Below, piece after piece: positions 44,284 through 53,784 of a stretch of 64,000 bases of DNA. Numbering within the stretch: the stretch's first letter is position 1; each line of letters begins with the position of its first letter. A program made the translations under genes and the position numbers. The stretch lies in NCBI RefSeq assembly GCF_000379125.1, contig NZ_KB900626.1, positions 3,358,667 to 3,422,666 of the forward strand, written 5' to 3'. A model generated the notes under the pieces. It was not told the DNA's origin and made no database searches. It worked only from the letters and a program-made list of their open reading frames with translations. This DNA comes from Methylosinus sp. LW4 (lineage in GTDB: Bacteria > Pseudomonadota > Alphaproteobacteria > Rhizobiales > Beijerinckiaceae).

Positions 44284-47200
44284 ATGACCGATCTCAAATC
44301 CGCGGTCGCCCGCCTGGAAAAAGGCGACAAGCTCCGCTTCGTGAATGTCCCGGACGGTTTCGACGCTTTCGTCGCCGCCGATCTCACCCGCGCGCTGGCC
44401 CGCGTCGCGGAAGGGCGGCCGGCCGTCTTCGTCCATGTGGCGCGCGACGCGCAGCGCTCGGCGGCCTTTCGCGAGGCGCTCCGATTCGCCGCGCCGGAAG
44501 TGGAGGCGCTGGATTTTCCCGGCTGGGATTGCCAGCCCTATGATCGCGTCTCGCCCAACGCCGCTATATCCGCCCGCCGCATGACGGCGCTGGCGCGCCT
44601 CGCCCGCTCCAAATCCTCGGCAGAGCGGCCCCGCGTCGTCATGACCACGGTGGATTGCCTGCTGCAGCGCGTGCCGCCGCTGGAAAATGTCGCCGCCGAC
44701 ACTTTTTCCGCCGCGCCCGGCAATGTGGTGCGTCTCGACGAGCTGGCGCTGTGGCTGGAGACCAACGGCTTTCTGCGCTCCTCCACCGTGCGCGAGACCG
44801 GCGAATACGCCCAGCGCGGCGGCATCGTCGATCTCTACGCGCCGGGAATGCCGGGGCCGATCCGCCTCGATTTCTTCGGCGACACGCTCGAATCGATTCG
44901 CAGCTTCGATCCCGAGAGCCAGCGCACCACCGGGCAATTGCGCTCGCTCGATCTCGTGCCGATGAGCGAATTGCGGCTCACCAGCGACACGATGCGGCGC
45001 TTTCGCCAAGCCTACACGACGCGCTTCGGCGGCCAGACGCGCGGCGACGCTCTCTATGAGGCGATCAGCGAGGGCCGCCGCCATCAGGGCGCAGAACATT
45101 GGCTGCCGCTGTTCTATGCGCGCATGGGCAGCGTCTTCGATTATGTGGGCGAGGCGCCGCTGCTGCTCGATCCGCTGGTGGAGGAGGCCGCCGGCGAGCG
45201 GCTGACGCAGATCGCCGATTATTACGACGCCCGCAAATTCGCCTATGACGCCGCGCCGGCCGATTCCAATTACAAGCCGTTGCCGCCGGACCAGCTCTAT
45301 CTCACCATAGAAGAATGGCGCGGCAAGCTCGAGGGGCGCAGCCTCGCGACCTTCTCGCCCTTCGCCGCGCCGGACGGCGCCGGCAAGGAGACGGTGGATT
45401 GCGCCGCGCGCGCCGGCCGTGATTTCGCGCCCGAGCGCAATGACGAGAACGCCAATGTCTTCGAGGCCGCCGTCGCCCATGTGAAATCGCTGCGCGGCGC
45501 CGGCAGAACCGTCGTCGTCGCCGGCTGGTCCGACGGCTCCTGCGAGCGTCTCGGCAGCGTGCTCGCCGAGCATGGGCTGCGCGATCTGAAGACGGTGTCC
45601 TCTCTGCCCGCCGCTCTGGCGCTCGGCAAGGGCGCGGCGGCGCTGGCCGTGCTCGGCGTCGAGCATGGCTTCGAGACGCAAGGCCTCGCCATTCTCGGCG
45701 AGCAGGACATTCTCGGCGACCGCCTCGTGCGGCGTCGGCGCAAGACCAAGCATACGGAAAATCTGCTCGGCGAAGTCGCGGCGCTCTCGGCCGGCGATCT
45801 CGTCGTGCATGTCGATCACGGCATCGGCCGCTTCATCGGCCTCGAGACGATCACCGCCGCCGGCGCGCCGCACGACTGCCTCGAGATTCACTATGCCGGC
45901 GGCGACAAGCTCTATCTGCCGGTCGAGAATATCGAGCTTTTGACGCGCTACGGCTCCGAGGATACGGAGGCGGTTCTCGACAAGCTCGGCGGCGTCGGCT
46001 GGCAGACGCGCAAGGCGCGGATGAAGAACCGCATTCGCGAGATGGCCAAGGGCCTCATCGCGATCGCGGCGCAGCGCAGCCTGCGGCAGGCGAATAAGCT
46101 CGTCCCGCCGGAAGGTCTCTACGACGAATTTTGCGCGCGCTTCCCTTACGACGAGACGGAGGATCAGGCCGCGGCGATCGAGGCCGTGCTGGACGATCTC
46201 GCCTCGGGCCGGCCGATGGATCGCCTCGTCTGCGGCGACGTCGGCTTCGGCAAGACGGAAGTGGCGCTGCGCGCCGCCTTTTGCGCGGCGATCAATGGCC
46301 GGCAAGTGGCGGTCGTCGTGCCGACCACCTTGCTCGCGCGCCAGCATTACCGAACCTTCTCGACGCGTTTCTCCGGCCTGCCGATTCGCATCGCGCAATT
46401 GTCGCGCATGACCAATAGCGCCGACACGCGCCTCGCGAAGGCGGGCATTGCGGATGGCACGGTCGATATCGTCGTCGGCACCCATGCCGTGCTCGGCAAG
46501 GCGATCTCCTTTAAAGACTTGGGCCTCGTCATCATCGACGAGGAGCAGCATTTCGGCGTCGGCCATAAGGAGCGCTTGAAGGAGCTGCGCGCCGAGGTGC
46601 ATGTGCTGACGCTCTCGGCGACGCCCATTCCGCGCACATTGCAGCTCGCCATGACCGGCGTGCGCGAATTGTCGCTCATCGCCACAGCGCCGGTCGATCG
46701 CCTCGCCGTGCGCAGCTTCGTTTCTCCCTTCGATCCGCTGATCGTGCGCGAGGCGCTGCTGCGCGAGCGCTATCGCGGCGGCCAGGCCTTTTTCGTCTGC
46801 CCGCGCATCGAAGATCTGGAAGACGCCGCCGCCTTTTTGCGCGAGGCCGTGCCGGAGGCGAAATTCGTCACCGCGCATGGGCAAATGGCGGCCGGCGATC
46901 TCGAAGAGCGCATGACAGCTTTCTACGAGGGGAAATTCGATATTCTCCTTTCGACAACGATCGTCGAATCCGGCCTCGACATTCCGACCGCCAACACGCT
47001 CATCGTCTGGCGCGCCGATATGTTCGGCCTCGCGCAGCTCTATCAGCTGCGCGGTCGCGTCGGCCGCTCCAAGACGCGCGCCTATGCGCTGTTCACCACG
47101 CCCGCCAATAAGACCATCACGCCGCAAGCGCAGAAGCGTCTCGAAGTGCTGCAGAGCCTCGACACGCTCGGCGCCGGTTTCCAGCTCGCGAGTCACGATC

Positions 47201-47805
47201 TCGACATTCGCGGCGCCGGCAATCTCTTGGGCGAGGAGCAGTCCGGCCATATCAAGGAGGTCGGCTATGAGCTCTATCAGCAGATGTTGGGCGACGCCAT
47301 CACTCTGCTGAAGGCCGGCATAGAGGAGCCGGAGGAGGAGGCGTGGTCGCCGACCATCGCCATAGGCGCGCCGGTGACGATACCGGAAGATTACGTTCAG
47401 GACCTCACTCTGCGCCTGCAGCTCTATCGGCGTCTCTCGACATTGGAGACGGATCAGGACATCGAATCCTTCGCGGCGGAGCTCATCGATCGTTTCGGCC
47501 CGACGCCGCCGGAAGTGGAGCTGCTGCTCAAGATCGTCGCCATCAAGGCGCTGTGCCGCAGGGCGCATGTGGAGAAGCTGGAGGCGGGGCCGAAGGGCGT
47601 CATCGTCGCCTTCCGCGAGGGCAATTTCGCCGATCCCGCCGGCCTCGCGCGCTATGTGATGGAGCCGAGCACGCAGGCCAAGGTGCGGCCGGACATGCGA
47701 ATCGTCTTCATCCGCGATTTCGCCGATATGAAGAGCCGTCTCGAGGGCGCGCGTCGCATATTGCGCACGCTGGTGTCGATCGCGGAGAAGAAGAAGGCGG
47801 CGTGA
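44284..47805 (+). CDS. mfd: Transcription-repair coupling factor Mfd
   Basis: A 1173-residue ATP-dependent translocase that displaces stalled RNA polymerase and recruits UvrA. Order of parts: UvrB-homology region (residues about 1-370; PGWDCQPYDRVSPN), the polymerase-interacting CarD-like domain (GDLVVHVDHGIGRFIGLETI near 505), the superfamily 2 helicase core with Walker A GDVGFGKT at 651-658 and Walker B IIDEEQHFGVGHKE near 750, TRG motif RGRVGRSKTRAYAL, and the C-terminal TRCF autoinhibitory domain (PEDYVQDLTLRLQLYRRLS). Length is normal for the family. Preceded by sdhE. Confidence 0.97.
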   Translation: MTDLKSAVARLEKGDKLRFVNVPDGFDAFVAADLTRALARVAEGRPAVFVHVARDAQRSAAFREALRFAAPEVEALDFPGWDCQPYDRVSPNAAISARRMTALARLARSKSSAERPRVVMTTVDCLLQRVPPLENVAADTFSAAPGNVVRLDELALWLETNGFLRSSTVRETGEYAQRGGIVDLYAPGMPGPIRLDFFGDTLESIRSFDPESQRTTGQLRSLDLVPMSELRLTSDTMRRFRQAYTTRFGGQTRGDALYEAISEGRRHQGAEHWLPLFYARMGSVFDYVGEAPLLLDPLVEEAAGERLTQIADYYDARKFAYDAAPADSNYKPLPPDQLYLTIEEWRGKLEGRSLATFSPFAAPDGAGKETVDCAARAGRDFAPERNDENANVFEAAVAHVKSLRGAGRTVVVAGWSDGSCERLGSVLAEHGLRDLKTVSSLPAALALGKGAAALAVLGVEHGFETQGLAILGEQDILGDRLVRRRRKTKHTENLLGEVAALSAGDLVVHVDHGIGRFIGLETITAAGAPHDCLEIHYAGGDKLYLPVENIELLTRYGSEDTEAVLDKLGGVGWQTRKARMKNRIREMAKGLIAIAAQRSLRQANKLVPPEGLYDEFCARFPYDETEDQAAAIEAVLDDLASGRPMDRLVCGDVGFGKTEVALRAAFCAAINGRQVAVVVPTTLLARQHYRTFSTRFSGLPIRIAQLSRMTNSADTRLAKAGIADGTVDIVVGTHAVLGKAISFKDLGLVIIDEEQHFGVGHKERLKELRAEVHVLTLSATPIPRTLQLAMTGVRELSLIATAPVDRLAVRSFVSPFDPLIVREALLRERYRGGQAFFVCPRIEDLEDAAAFLREAVPEAKFVTAHGQMAAGDLEERMTAFYEGKFDILLSTTIVESGLDIPTANTLIVWRADMFGLAQLYQLRGRVGRSKTRAYALFTTPANKTITPQAQKRLEVLQSLDTLGAGFQLASHDLDIRGAGNLLGEEQSGHIKEVGYELYQQMLGDAITLLKAGIEEPEEEAWSPTIAIGAPVTIPEDYVQDLTLRLQLYRRLSTLETDQDIESFAAELIDRFGPTPPEVELLLKIVAIKALCRRAHVEKLEAGPKGVIVAFREGNFADPAGLARYVMEPSTQAKVRPDMRIVFIRDFADMKSRLEGARRILRTLVSIAEKKKAA

Positions 47806-47806
47806 T

Positions 47807-47830
47807 CTCGTCGCGCTCATGCGCGACGAG
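47807..47830. terminator. Hairpin after mfd, between convergent genes
   Basis: CTCGTCGCGC (47807-47816) pairs perfectly with GCGCGACGAG (47821-47830), loop TCAT, starting one base after the mfd stop codon and ending 14 bases before the end of the convergent gene at 47845. No T run follows. Confidence 0.55.
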
Positions 47831-47844
47831 CCCGACAGCCTCGG

Positions 47845-48564
47845 TCAGTGGCCGCCCTTGGCCTGGTGATAATTCTCCACATTGGTCTGGAAGTCGGCGA
47901 CGCATTTTTGCGGAATCTCGTCGGCGATCTCGGGCCGCGCGTCGAAGCAGTCGCCGAGCATTTCCGGGCCGGGCGCAAATCCCTTGCAGAGCGAGACATA
48001 GATGGCGGTGCATTCGCGCGACAGCTTTTCCTCCAGCGTTCTGGCGACGAGCATGCCGTCGATCAGGTCGCGCGCCTCCTCATTCGTCTTCGCTGCGCCG
48101 ATGACAACGGGCTCGCCGCGCAGATCGAAGACCATGAGCGTGGAGGCCGCGGCGCCGTCGGCGCGCTGATAGGCGACGCGCACGATCAGCCCGGCTGGCG
48201 CGCCGGCGGGATCGAGCCGCCACTCGGCCTGCTTCGCGCCCGTGACATTGGGAAAATTGCCGAGCGAGAAGGCCGAGGCCATGGGCCGCTCCAGCGAATA
48301 GAGCGTCTTGCCGCGCTCGAGCACGAGGAAGCTGCGCGGATCATCGTCCACGACATAGACGGAAAAGCCGCCGACGCCGGCGCAGCGGAAAATCGCGGTC
48401 CTGTCGCCCCTCGCCAGCGTGCGGCTCGCGAGCTTCAGCCGATCGACCGCGGGGCAATTCTGGAGAGAGCTGTATTGCGACTTCGGCTCCGCGGCGGGGG
48501 CGGCGCAGACGCGCGAGGCGAGAGCGGCGAGAGCGAGAAGGGAAAGGGCTATTTCGCGGATCAT
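47845..48564 (-). CDS. Exported protein of unknown function
   Basis: A 239-residue protein starting MIREIALSLLALAALASRVCA, a Sec signal peptide. The mature part opens with a six-cysteine pattern (LQNCPAVDRLKLAS, IFRCAGVGGFSVYVVDDD, with later RECTAIYVSLCKGFAPGPEMLGDCFDARPEIADEIPQKC), likely disulfide-bonded in the periplasm. No enzymatic motif is recognised. An upstream start (48603) adds 13 residues without a signal and is not preferred. Confidence 0.65.
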   Translation of the reverse strand: MIREIALSLLALAALASRVCAAPAAEPKSQYSSLQNCPAVDRLKLASRTLARGDRTAIFRCAGVGGFSVYVVDDDPRSFLVLERGKTLYSLERPMASAFSLGNFPNVTGAKQAEWRLDPAGAPAGLIVRVAYQRADGAAASTLMVFDLRGEPVVIGAAKTNEEARDLIDGMLVARTLEEKLSRECTAIYVSLCKGFAPGPEMLGDCFDARPEIADEIPQKCVADFQTNVENYHQAKGGH

Positions 48565-48644
48565 TCCGGCTCGGCCTTTCGATGCGACATGGGGCGGCGA
48601 CAATATAGCGAGCGACGAAGGGCGGCGCGACGATCGGCTCTCGT

Positions 48645-49814
48645 CTAGCTATGGCTCTCCGTCACGCCCGCCCGACTGGCGAGACAGACGCGATCACGGC
48701 CCAGCGTCTTGGCGCGATAGAGCGCTTCATCCGCGCGGCTCATCGCTTGGGAGAAGGTTTCGTCCGCGGCGATTTCGGCGACGCCTATGCTGACGGTGAT
48801 CTGTGGCAGGCGCGGCGTGGCGTTCAGCGCCGCCGCCTGTCGGATCGTCTCGGCGATGCGCCGTCCTCGAGCGAGCGGCGCGTCTGCCAGGAAAACGACG
48901 AACTCCTCTCCTCCCATCCGGCCGGCGAGCGCGCCTTTCGGCGCCGTCAGCCGCAGCAGGGCGGCGAAATATTGCAAGACCTCGTCGCCGACCGCATGGC
49001 CGAATCGATCATTGACCCGCTTGAAGTGATCGAGGTCGAGAAGAACGACGGTCGTCGGATCGCGCCTGGCTCGAGCGCTCGCGAGCCGTGGCGTGCAAGC
49101 GAGGTCGAATCCGCGCCGGTTCAGGAGCCCCGTCAGCTGATCGGTCTCCGCCGCCCGGCGCGCCTCGGCGATCGCCTCCTGCGCGACAATGAGCAAGGTG
49201 AGCAGCCCGGCTGCGATCAGCAGAACGCCGGTCGCCGATTGCGAGGCGATCGCATAGGAGCTGGCGACATATTCGCTCGGCGTGCGGCCGACGCCGAAGG
49301 CGGTCGCGAAAAATGGCTTTGCGATGAAATGCGCTGCGATCAGCCCATAGAGGCCGGCGAGCGCCACTTCGAGCGCCCCGCGTCGGCTCGCGAGCAGGAT
49401 GATCCAGCCGCAGCAGGCGGTCGCCAGAGCATAAGGCGTCTGATAGACGAGGTTGAAGGCGAGACTGTCCTGCGGCCATTCGCCGATCGCCGCGCCGCTG
49501 AGCAGCGCGGCGCAATAGAGAATGGCGATGGCGCTCCAGCGCGGGCCGCGACCGTAGAAGCGGGCGAGCGAGGCCGCCATCAAGAATAGGCCCGCGCAAA
49601 AGCCCACATAGTTCAGCGCGCCGAAGAAATCGGGCCAGACGTCGAAACGAATGACGAAAAGGCTCAGCGGGGCCGACAGTCCGAGCATATAGCTCGCGGC
49701 GAACCACAGCGCCCGGCGGTCGGCCGGATTGGCCAGCGCGACGAAGACAAAGCTCGCGGCGAACAGCGCCGCGATCATGACATTGACGATGAGAGCGTAG
49801 GACGCGCCGAGCAT
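48645..49814 (-). CDS. Diguanylate cyclase (GGDEF) with membrane sensor region
   Basis: A 389-residue inner-membrane protein. Residues about 1-215 are six to seven hydrophobic helices of a membrane sensor module; residues about 225-385 are a GGDEF domain: TDQLTGLLNRRGFDL, LDLDHFKRVNDRFGHAVGDEVL and the active loop GRMGGEEFVVF (GGEEF variant, compatible with activity). It therefore probably makes cyclic di-GMP. The inhibitory site RxxD five residues before GGEEF is not present, so product inhibition may be weak. Divergent from the symporter gene. Confidence 0.9.
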   Translation of the reverse strand: MLGASYALIVNVMIAALFAASFVFVALANPADRRALWFAASYMLGLSAPLSLFVIRFDVWPDFFGALNYVGFCAGLFLMAASLARFYGRGPRWSAIAILYCAALLSGAAIGEWPQDSLAFNLVYQTPYALATACCGWIILLASRRGALEVALAGLYGLIAAHFIAKPFFATAFGVGRTPSEYVASSYAIASQSATGVLLIAAGLLTLLIVAQEAIAEARRAAETDQLTGLLNRRGFDLACTPRLASARARRDPTTVVLLDLDHFKRVNDRFGHAVGDEVLQYFAALLRLTAPKGALAGRMGGEEFVVFLADAPLARGRRIAETIRQAAALNATPRLPQITVSIGVAEIAADETFSQAMSRADEALYRAKTLGRDRVCLASRAGVTESHS

Positions 49815-49898
49815 GGGACTCCCGAGACGCCGGGACTAGGCCTATAAGGTTGACAATTCGCGTCATTTTCATGTCGGCGATCATTGGAGGACGAAAGA

Positions 49899-51161
49899 TT
49901 GCGATCGATTGAGACCGGCCTCATCGCGCATTGGCGCGCCATTCCGCTCTATTCTCGCATCATCGTCGCGGTGGCGCTCGGCGTCGGCGCCGGCCTCGCG
50001 CTCGGCGATTCGGCGCATATTCTCGAGACGCCGGCCAAGCTCGTTCTGCGTCTGCTCGGCGCGCTGGCGCCGCCGCTCATCCTGCTCGCCATCGTGCAGG
50101 CGCTCATGCGCGCGCATCTCGGCGGCGGGCAGGCGCTGCGCCTCGTCGCTCTGCTGTTCACCAATACGCTCGTCGCGATTCTCATCGGCCTCGCCGTTGC
50201 GAATGTGCTGCAGCCCGGCGCCTGGACGACGGCGGCGCCCGCCGCGCCCGCGGAGAAAGCCGCGGCTGTCGGCGCCGATCCGCTGACGCAATTTCTCGAC
50301 AGCGTGCCCAAGAGTCTTCTCGGACCTTTCGGCGACAATGGCGCGGTGATGGGCGTCATCTTCATCGCCGTCGCTTTCGGCGTCGCGCTGCGCGGGCTGC
50401 GCACGCATGAGGTACGCACGGTGGAGGATCTGGTGCATGTGGCGCTGACGAGCCTCATCGCCATTCTGCATTGGATCATCGATGTCGTGCCGCTCGCCGT
50501 CTTCGGCCTCATCGCCAGCATCGTCGGGGTGAAGGGCTTTCGCGATTTTTTCGCGCTCGGCGGATTCTTCATCGCCGTCGTCACCGCGCTGGCGCTGCAA
50601 TTCCTCTATTATCTGCTGCGCATCAGGCTCGGCTCATGGGCGCGCCCGCTGCATGTGGTCGCCGGCATGCGCGATGCGCTGCTGATGGCTTTTTCGACCG
50701 GCAGCTCCACGGCGACCATGCCGCTCACCTATGAGCTCTTGCGCGAGCGCGTCGGATTGCGCGAGCAATCGGCGAGCATGGGCGCGCTGGTCGGCTCCAA
50801 TTTCAACAATGACGGCACGGCGCTCTATGAGGCGATGGCGGCGCTTTTCGTCGCGCAATTGCTGGGGCTGCATTTGACGCTCGGCCAGCAATTTCTGGTG
50901 GTGCTGACCTCCATCGTCGCCTCTGTCGGCGCGGCCGGCATTCCAGAGGCCGGTCTCGTGACCATGACCATGGTGTTCCGCGCCGTCGCGCTGCCGACGG
51001 ATTATATCGCGCTGCTGCTGACGGTCGACTGGCTCTTGGATCGCTGCCGCACGGCGATCAATGTGATGGGCGATGTGACGGTGAGCTGCCTGCTGGACGG
51101 AAAAACGCGGGCGAGCGAAACAGGAGAAGGCGAGGGCGCGTCGCCCCCGCCTCTCCGATAG
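49899..51161 (+). CDS. Dicarboxylate/amino acid:cation symporter
   Basis: A 420-residue DAACS (SLC1-type) transporter for C4-dicarboxylates or acidic amino acids. The start at TTG 49899 has GGAGG eight bases upstream (49886-49890), better than the codon at 49884. Eight helices and two re-entrant hairpins are indicated; hallmark motifs are FSTGSSTATMPLT (first hairpin) and GSNFNNDGTALYEAMAALFVAQ, where the common NMDGT is NNDGT, and SVGAAGIPEAGLVTM. The asparagine/aspartate for substrate carboxylate binding is within the last helices (TVDWLLDRCRTAINVMGD). The short C-terminal tail is polar. Confidence 0.92.
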   Translation: MRSIETGLIAHWRAIPLYSRIIVAVALGVGAGLALGDSAHILETPAKLVLRLLGALAPPLILLAIVQALMRAHLGGGQALRLVALLFTNTLVAILIGLAVANVLQPGAWTTAAPAAPAEKAAAVGADPLTQFLDSVPKSLLGPFGDNGAVMGVIFIAVAFGVALRGLRTHEVRTVEDLVHVALTSLIAILHWIIDVVPLAVFGLIASIVGVKGFRDFFALGGFFIAVVTALALQFLYYLLRIRLGSWARPLHVVAGMRDALLMAFSTGSSTATMPLTYELLRERVGLREQSASMGALVGSNFNNDGTALYEAMAALFVAQLLGLHLTLGQQFLVVLTSIVASVGAAGIPEAGLVTMTMVFRAVALPTDYIALLLTVDWLLDRCRTAINVMGDVTVSCLLDGKTRASETGEGEGASPPPLR

Positions 51162-51169
51162 GCCGCCGC

Positions 51170-52030
51170 TCAGGCCGCGGCGTAGAGCGCCAGCGTGCGC
51201 CGCGCGCCGTCGAGATGCAGGCGCTCGACCATGCGGCCGTCGATATGGGCGACGCCGATCGCCGCATTCTCCGGCGCGTCGAACAGCTCGACGATTCTGC
51301 GCGCGAATTCGATCTCGGCCGGCGAGGGCGCGAAGACCTCGTTCACCGTGGCGATCTGGCCCGGATGGATCAGCATTTTGCCGTCCATGCCGAGGTCGCG
51401 GCCCTGCTCGGCCTCGCGGCGCAGCCCGTCGAGATCATTGAAATCATTGTAGATGCCGTCGATGATATCGACATTGTGCAGACGCGCCGCCAGCACCGAG
51501 GCGGAGAGCCAGGCGACCAGCGCCGGACGGCCCGGCGTCAGCCGCGCCCGCGTCGATTTGGCGATGTCGTTCGGCCCCAGCATCATGGCCGAGAGCGGCG
51601 CCTCCTCGGCTGCGCTGGCGATTTTCTCAATGTCGAAGAGCGCGCGCGGCGTCTCGATCATCGCCCAGAGCGTGGTGTGGGCGGGGGCGCCGGCGGCTTT
51701 CATATCGCGCGCGGCGCGCAGAATATCCTCGCGGCTATTGGCCTTGGGGACGACGATGGCGTTGGGCCCCGCCGCGGCGACGGCGGCGATATCGGCGGCG
51801 TACCAGGGCGAATCGAAGACATTGACGCGCACGATGATCTCGCGGGTGCCATAGCCGCCGCCCTTCACCGCGGCGACGACCTGCTCGCGCGCCGTCTCCT
51901 TGGCGGCCTCGGCGACCCCATCCTCGAGCTCGAACATCAGCACATCGGCTGCGAGCGTCTTGCCCTTCTCCAGCGCTCTGGCGTTGGAGCCCGGCATGGC
52001 CAGCACGCTGCGTCGCGGTCGCGAAATCAT
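51170..52030 (-). CDS. CitE-like CoA ester lyase (HpcH/HpaI aldolase family)
   Basis: A 286-residue TIM-barrel lyase of the citrate-lyase beta/malyl-CoA lyase type. Start MISRPRRSVLAMPGSNARALEKG (the phrase R-S-VL-MPG-N is diagnostic), metal- and CoA-binding positions in DVLMFELEDGVA, LWAMIETPRALFDIE, MMLGPNDIAKSTRAR and GMDGKMLIHPGQIATVNEVF. Possible reactions are cleavage of malyl-CoA, methylmalyl-CoA or citramalyl-CoA to acetyl- or propionyl-CoA and glyoxylate or pyruvate. It is not the usual serine-cycle malyl-CoA lyase sequence, which is longer. A carbonic anhydrase gene diverges from it and a MaoC gene lies 1.8 kb away. Confidence 0.8.
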   Translation of the reverse strand: MISRPRRSVLAMPGSNARALEKGKTLAADVLMFELEDGVAEAAKETAREQVVAAVKGGGYGTREIIVRVNVFDSPWYAADIAAVAAAGPNAIVVPKANSREDILRAARDMKAAGAPAHTTLWAMIETPRALFDIEKIASAAEEAPLSAMMLGPNDIAKSTRARLTPGRPALVAWLSASVLAARLHNVDIIDGIYNDFNDLDGLRREAEQGRDLGMDGKMLIHPGQIATVNEVFAPSPAEIEFARRIVELFDAPENAAIGVAHIDGRMVERLHLDGARRTLALYAAA

Positions 52031-52125
52031 GGCTCTCTTTTTCTCCCCTTGCCTCGTCGGTCGCGCTCCACAATAAAGGAGCCGCCGCCGGCGCGCCATC
52101 GCCCGGCCGTGTCCAGGGAGCGAAT

Positions 52126-52845
52126 ATGACCGAAGCCGGCCCGACAGAGCAGCCCGGCGACATTCTCCCCGCCCATCTCGAGAAGGGTTACGAGACCTTT
52201 CTCGCCGGGCGGTTTCGCAGCGAGCAGCAGAGATTCCACGAGCTGGCGGCGGAAGGCCAGAAGCCGCGGACGATGGTGATCGGCTGCTGCGATTCGCGCG
52301 TCGCGCCGGAGGCGATCTTCGACGCCGGGCCGGGCGAGCTGTTCGTCATTCGCAATGTCGGCAATCTCGTGCCGCCCTATGCGCCGGACAATCAGTATCA
52401 CGGCACCTCCGCCGCGCTGGAATATGCGGTGATGGCGCTGAAGGTGCAGCATCTCGTCATTCTCGGCCACGCCCAATGCGGCGGCGTGCGCGCCTATGCG
52501 GAGAGCCAGGCCGATCCCTATACGCGGCCGCTCTCGGCCGGCGATTTCATCGGCAGCTGGATCAAGCTGCTGGCCCCGGCCGCCGAGCGCGCCGGCGCCA
52601 TTCCAGACCCCGTCACGCCGGATTATGTCGAGCGGCTCGCCTTCGAATCGATCAAGCAGGGCGTCGCCAATCTGCGCAGCTTCCCCTGGATCGCGACGCT
52701 GGAGCAGCGCCATTATCTCTCGCTGCACGGCGCCTATTTCGGCGTGATGGACGGCAGGCTGCTGGCGTTGGACGAGGCCACGGGCCAGTTCTCGCAGGTC
52801 GCGCCGCAGGCCCATGCCGCCGCCTTCGCGCAGCCGCGGTTCTGA
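52126..52845 (+). CDS. Beta-carbonic anhydrase
   Basis: A 239-residue zinc enzyme interconverting CO2 and bicarbonate. Zinc ligands are Cys54 in GCCDSRVAPE (with Asp56 and Arg58), His115 and Cys118 in ILGHAQCGG. Helix-dimer elements PAHLEKGYETFLAGRF and HGAYFGVMDGRLLALD are also typical. No signal peptide, so cytoplasmic. The following NagD-like gene starts one base after its stop, making a two-gene unit. Confidence 0.95.
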   Translation: MTEAGPTEQPGDILPAHLEKGYETFLAGRFRSEQQRFHELAAEGQKPRTMVIGCCDSRVAPEAIFDAGPGELFVIRNVGNLVPPYAPDNQYHGTSAALEYAVMALKVQHLVILGHAQCGGVRAYAESQADPYTRPLSAGDFIGSWIKLLAPAAERAGAIPDPVTPDYVERLAFESIKQGVANLRSFPWIATLEQRHYLSLHGAYFGVMDGRLLALDEATGQFSQVAPQAHAAAFAQPRF

Positions 52846-52846
52846 T

Positions 52847-53725
52847 ATGACGATTCCGCAGATTTCCGGCCTGTCGCAGCTCGCCGATCGCTATGATGCG
52901 ATCCTCTGCGACGTCTGGGGCGTGCTCATCGACGGGCGCTCGCATTTTCCCGTCGCCGCCGAGGCGCTGGAAAAATTCCGCGCCCGCGGCGGCAAGGTGG
53001 CGCTCGTCACCAACGCCTCGCGGCCGAGCGAGGAGGTCCGCCGGCAGCTCGACGGCCTCGGCCTGCCGCGCGCCGCCTATGACGATCTCGTCAGCGCCGG
53101 GCAATTGACGCTGGAGCAGATGGTCGCGCGCGACGGCGAGGCGTGCCATCACCTCGGTCCGCCGCGCGACAATGGGCTTTTCGAGGCCGCCGATCGGCTG
53201 CTCGGCGGAAAATTCCGCCGCGTCCCGCTCGAGGCCGCCGATTATGTCGTCTGCACCGGGCTCATCGACGAGCGCCGCGAGACGCCGGACGATTATGCGG
53301 GAACGCTGGAGCGCATGCGCGCGCGCGGCCTGCCCATGCTCTGCGCCAATCCCGACATTGTGGTCGGCATCGCCGGCGAGCTGGTCTATTGCGCCGGCGC
53401 TCTGGCCGAGCGCTACGCCGCGCTCGGCGGCGAGGTGGTGATGGCCGGCAAGCCCTATCCGCCGATCTACGCCGCCGCTATCGGCCGCATCGCCGCTCTC
53501 GCCGGCGAGGCTCCCGCCCGCGTTCTCGCCATCGGCGACGGCGTGGCCACGGATTTGCTGGGAGCTTCCCGCGCCGGCCTCGACTCGCTGTTCCTGACCG
53601 AGGGCGTGCATCGCGACGAGCTCTACCCGCCGCCGGACCGCCGGCTGGACGCGGCCGCAATGGGGGCGCTTCTGGCCGGGGCCGGAGTCAAACCGGTTGC
53701 ATTTGCGCCGTTTCTGGTGTGGTAG
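52847..53725 (+). CDS. TIGR01459-family HAD hydrolase (NagD-like)
   Basis: A 292-residue HAD phosphatase with the family pattern: DAILCDVWGVLIDGRSHF (motif I, Asp-x-Trp variant of DxD), VALVTNASRPSEE (motif II), GKPYPPIYAAAI (Lys motif III) and VLAIGDGVATDLLGASRAGL (motif IV). The inserted cap domain lies in the middle. Alphaproteobacterial TIGR01459 members have no established substrate; phosphosugars or 2-phosphoglycolate-like compounds are possible. The start overlaps the end of the carbonic anhydrase region with one-base spacing. Confidence 0.9.
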   Translation: MTIPQISGLSQLADRYDAILCDVWGVLIDGRSHFPVAAEALEKFRARGGKVALVTNASRPSEEVRRQLDGLGLPRAAYDDLVSAGQLTLEQMVARDGEACHHLGPPRDNGLFEAADRLLGGKFRRVPLEAADYVVCTGLIDERRETPDDYAGTLERMRARGLPMLCANPDIVVGIAGELVYCAGALAERYAALGGEVVMAGKPYPPIYAAAIGRIAALAGEAPARVLAIGDGVATDLLGASRAGLDSLFLTEGVHRDELYPPPDRRLDAAAMGALLAGAGVKPVAFAPFLVW

Positions 53726-53784
53726 ATGGAGAAACGGCCCGGCGGCCTCTTCCGCCCGGGCGACAAAGGCCGGTGACCGCATCC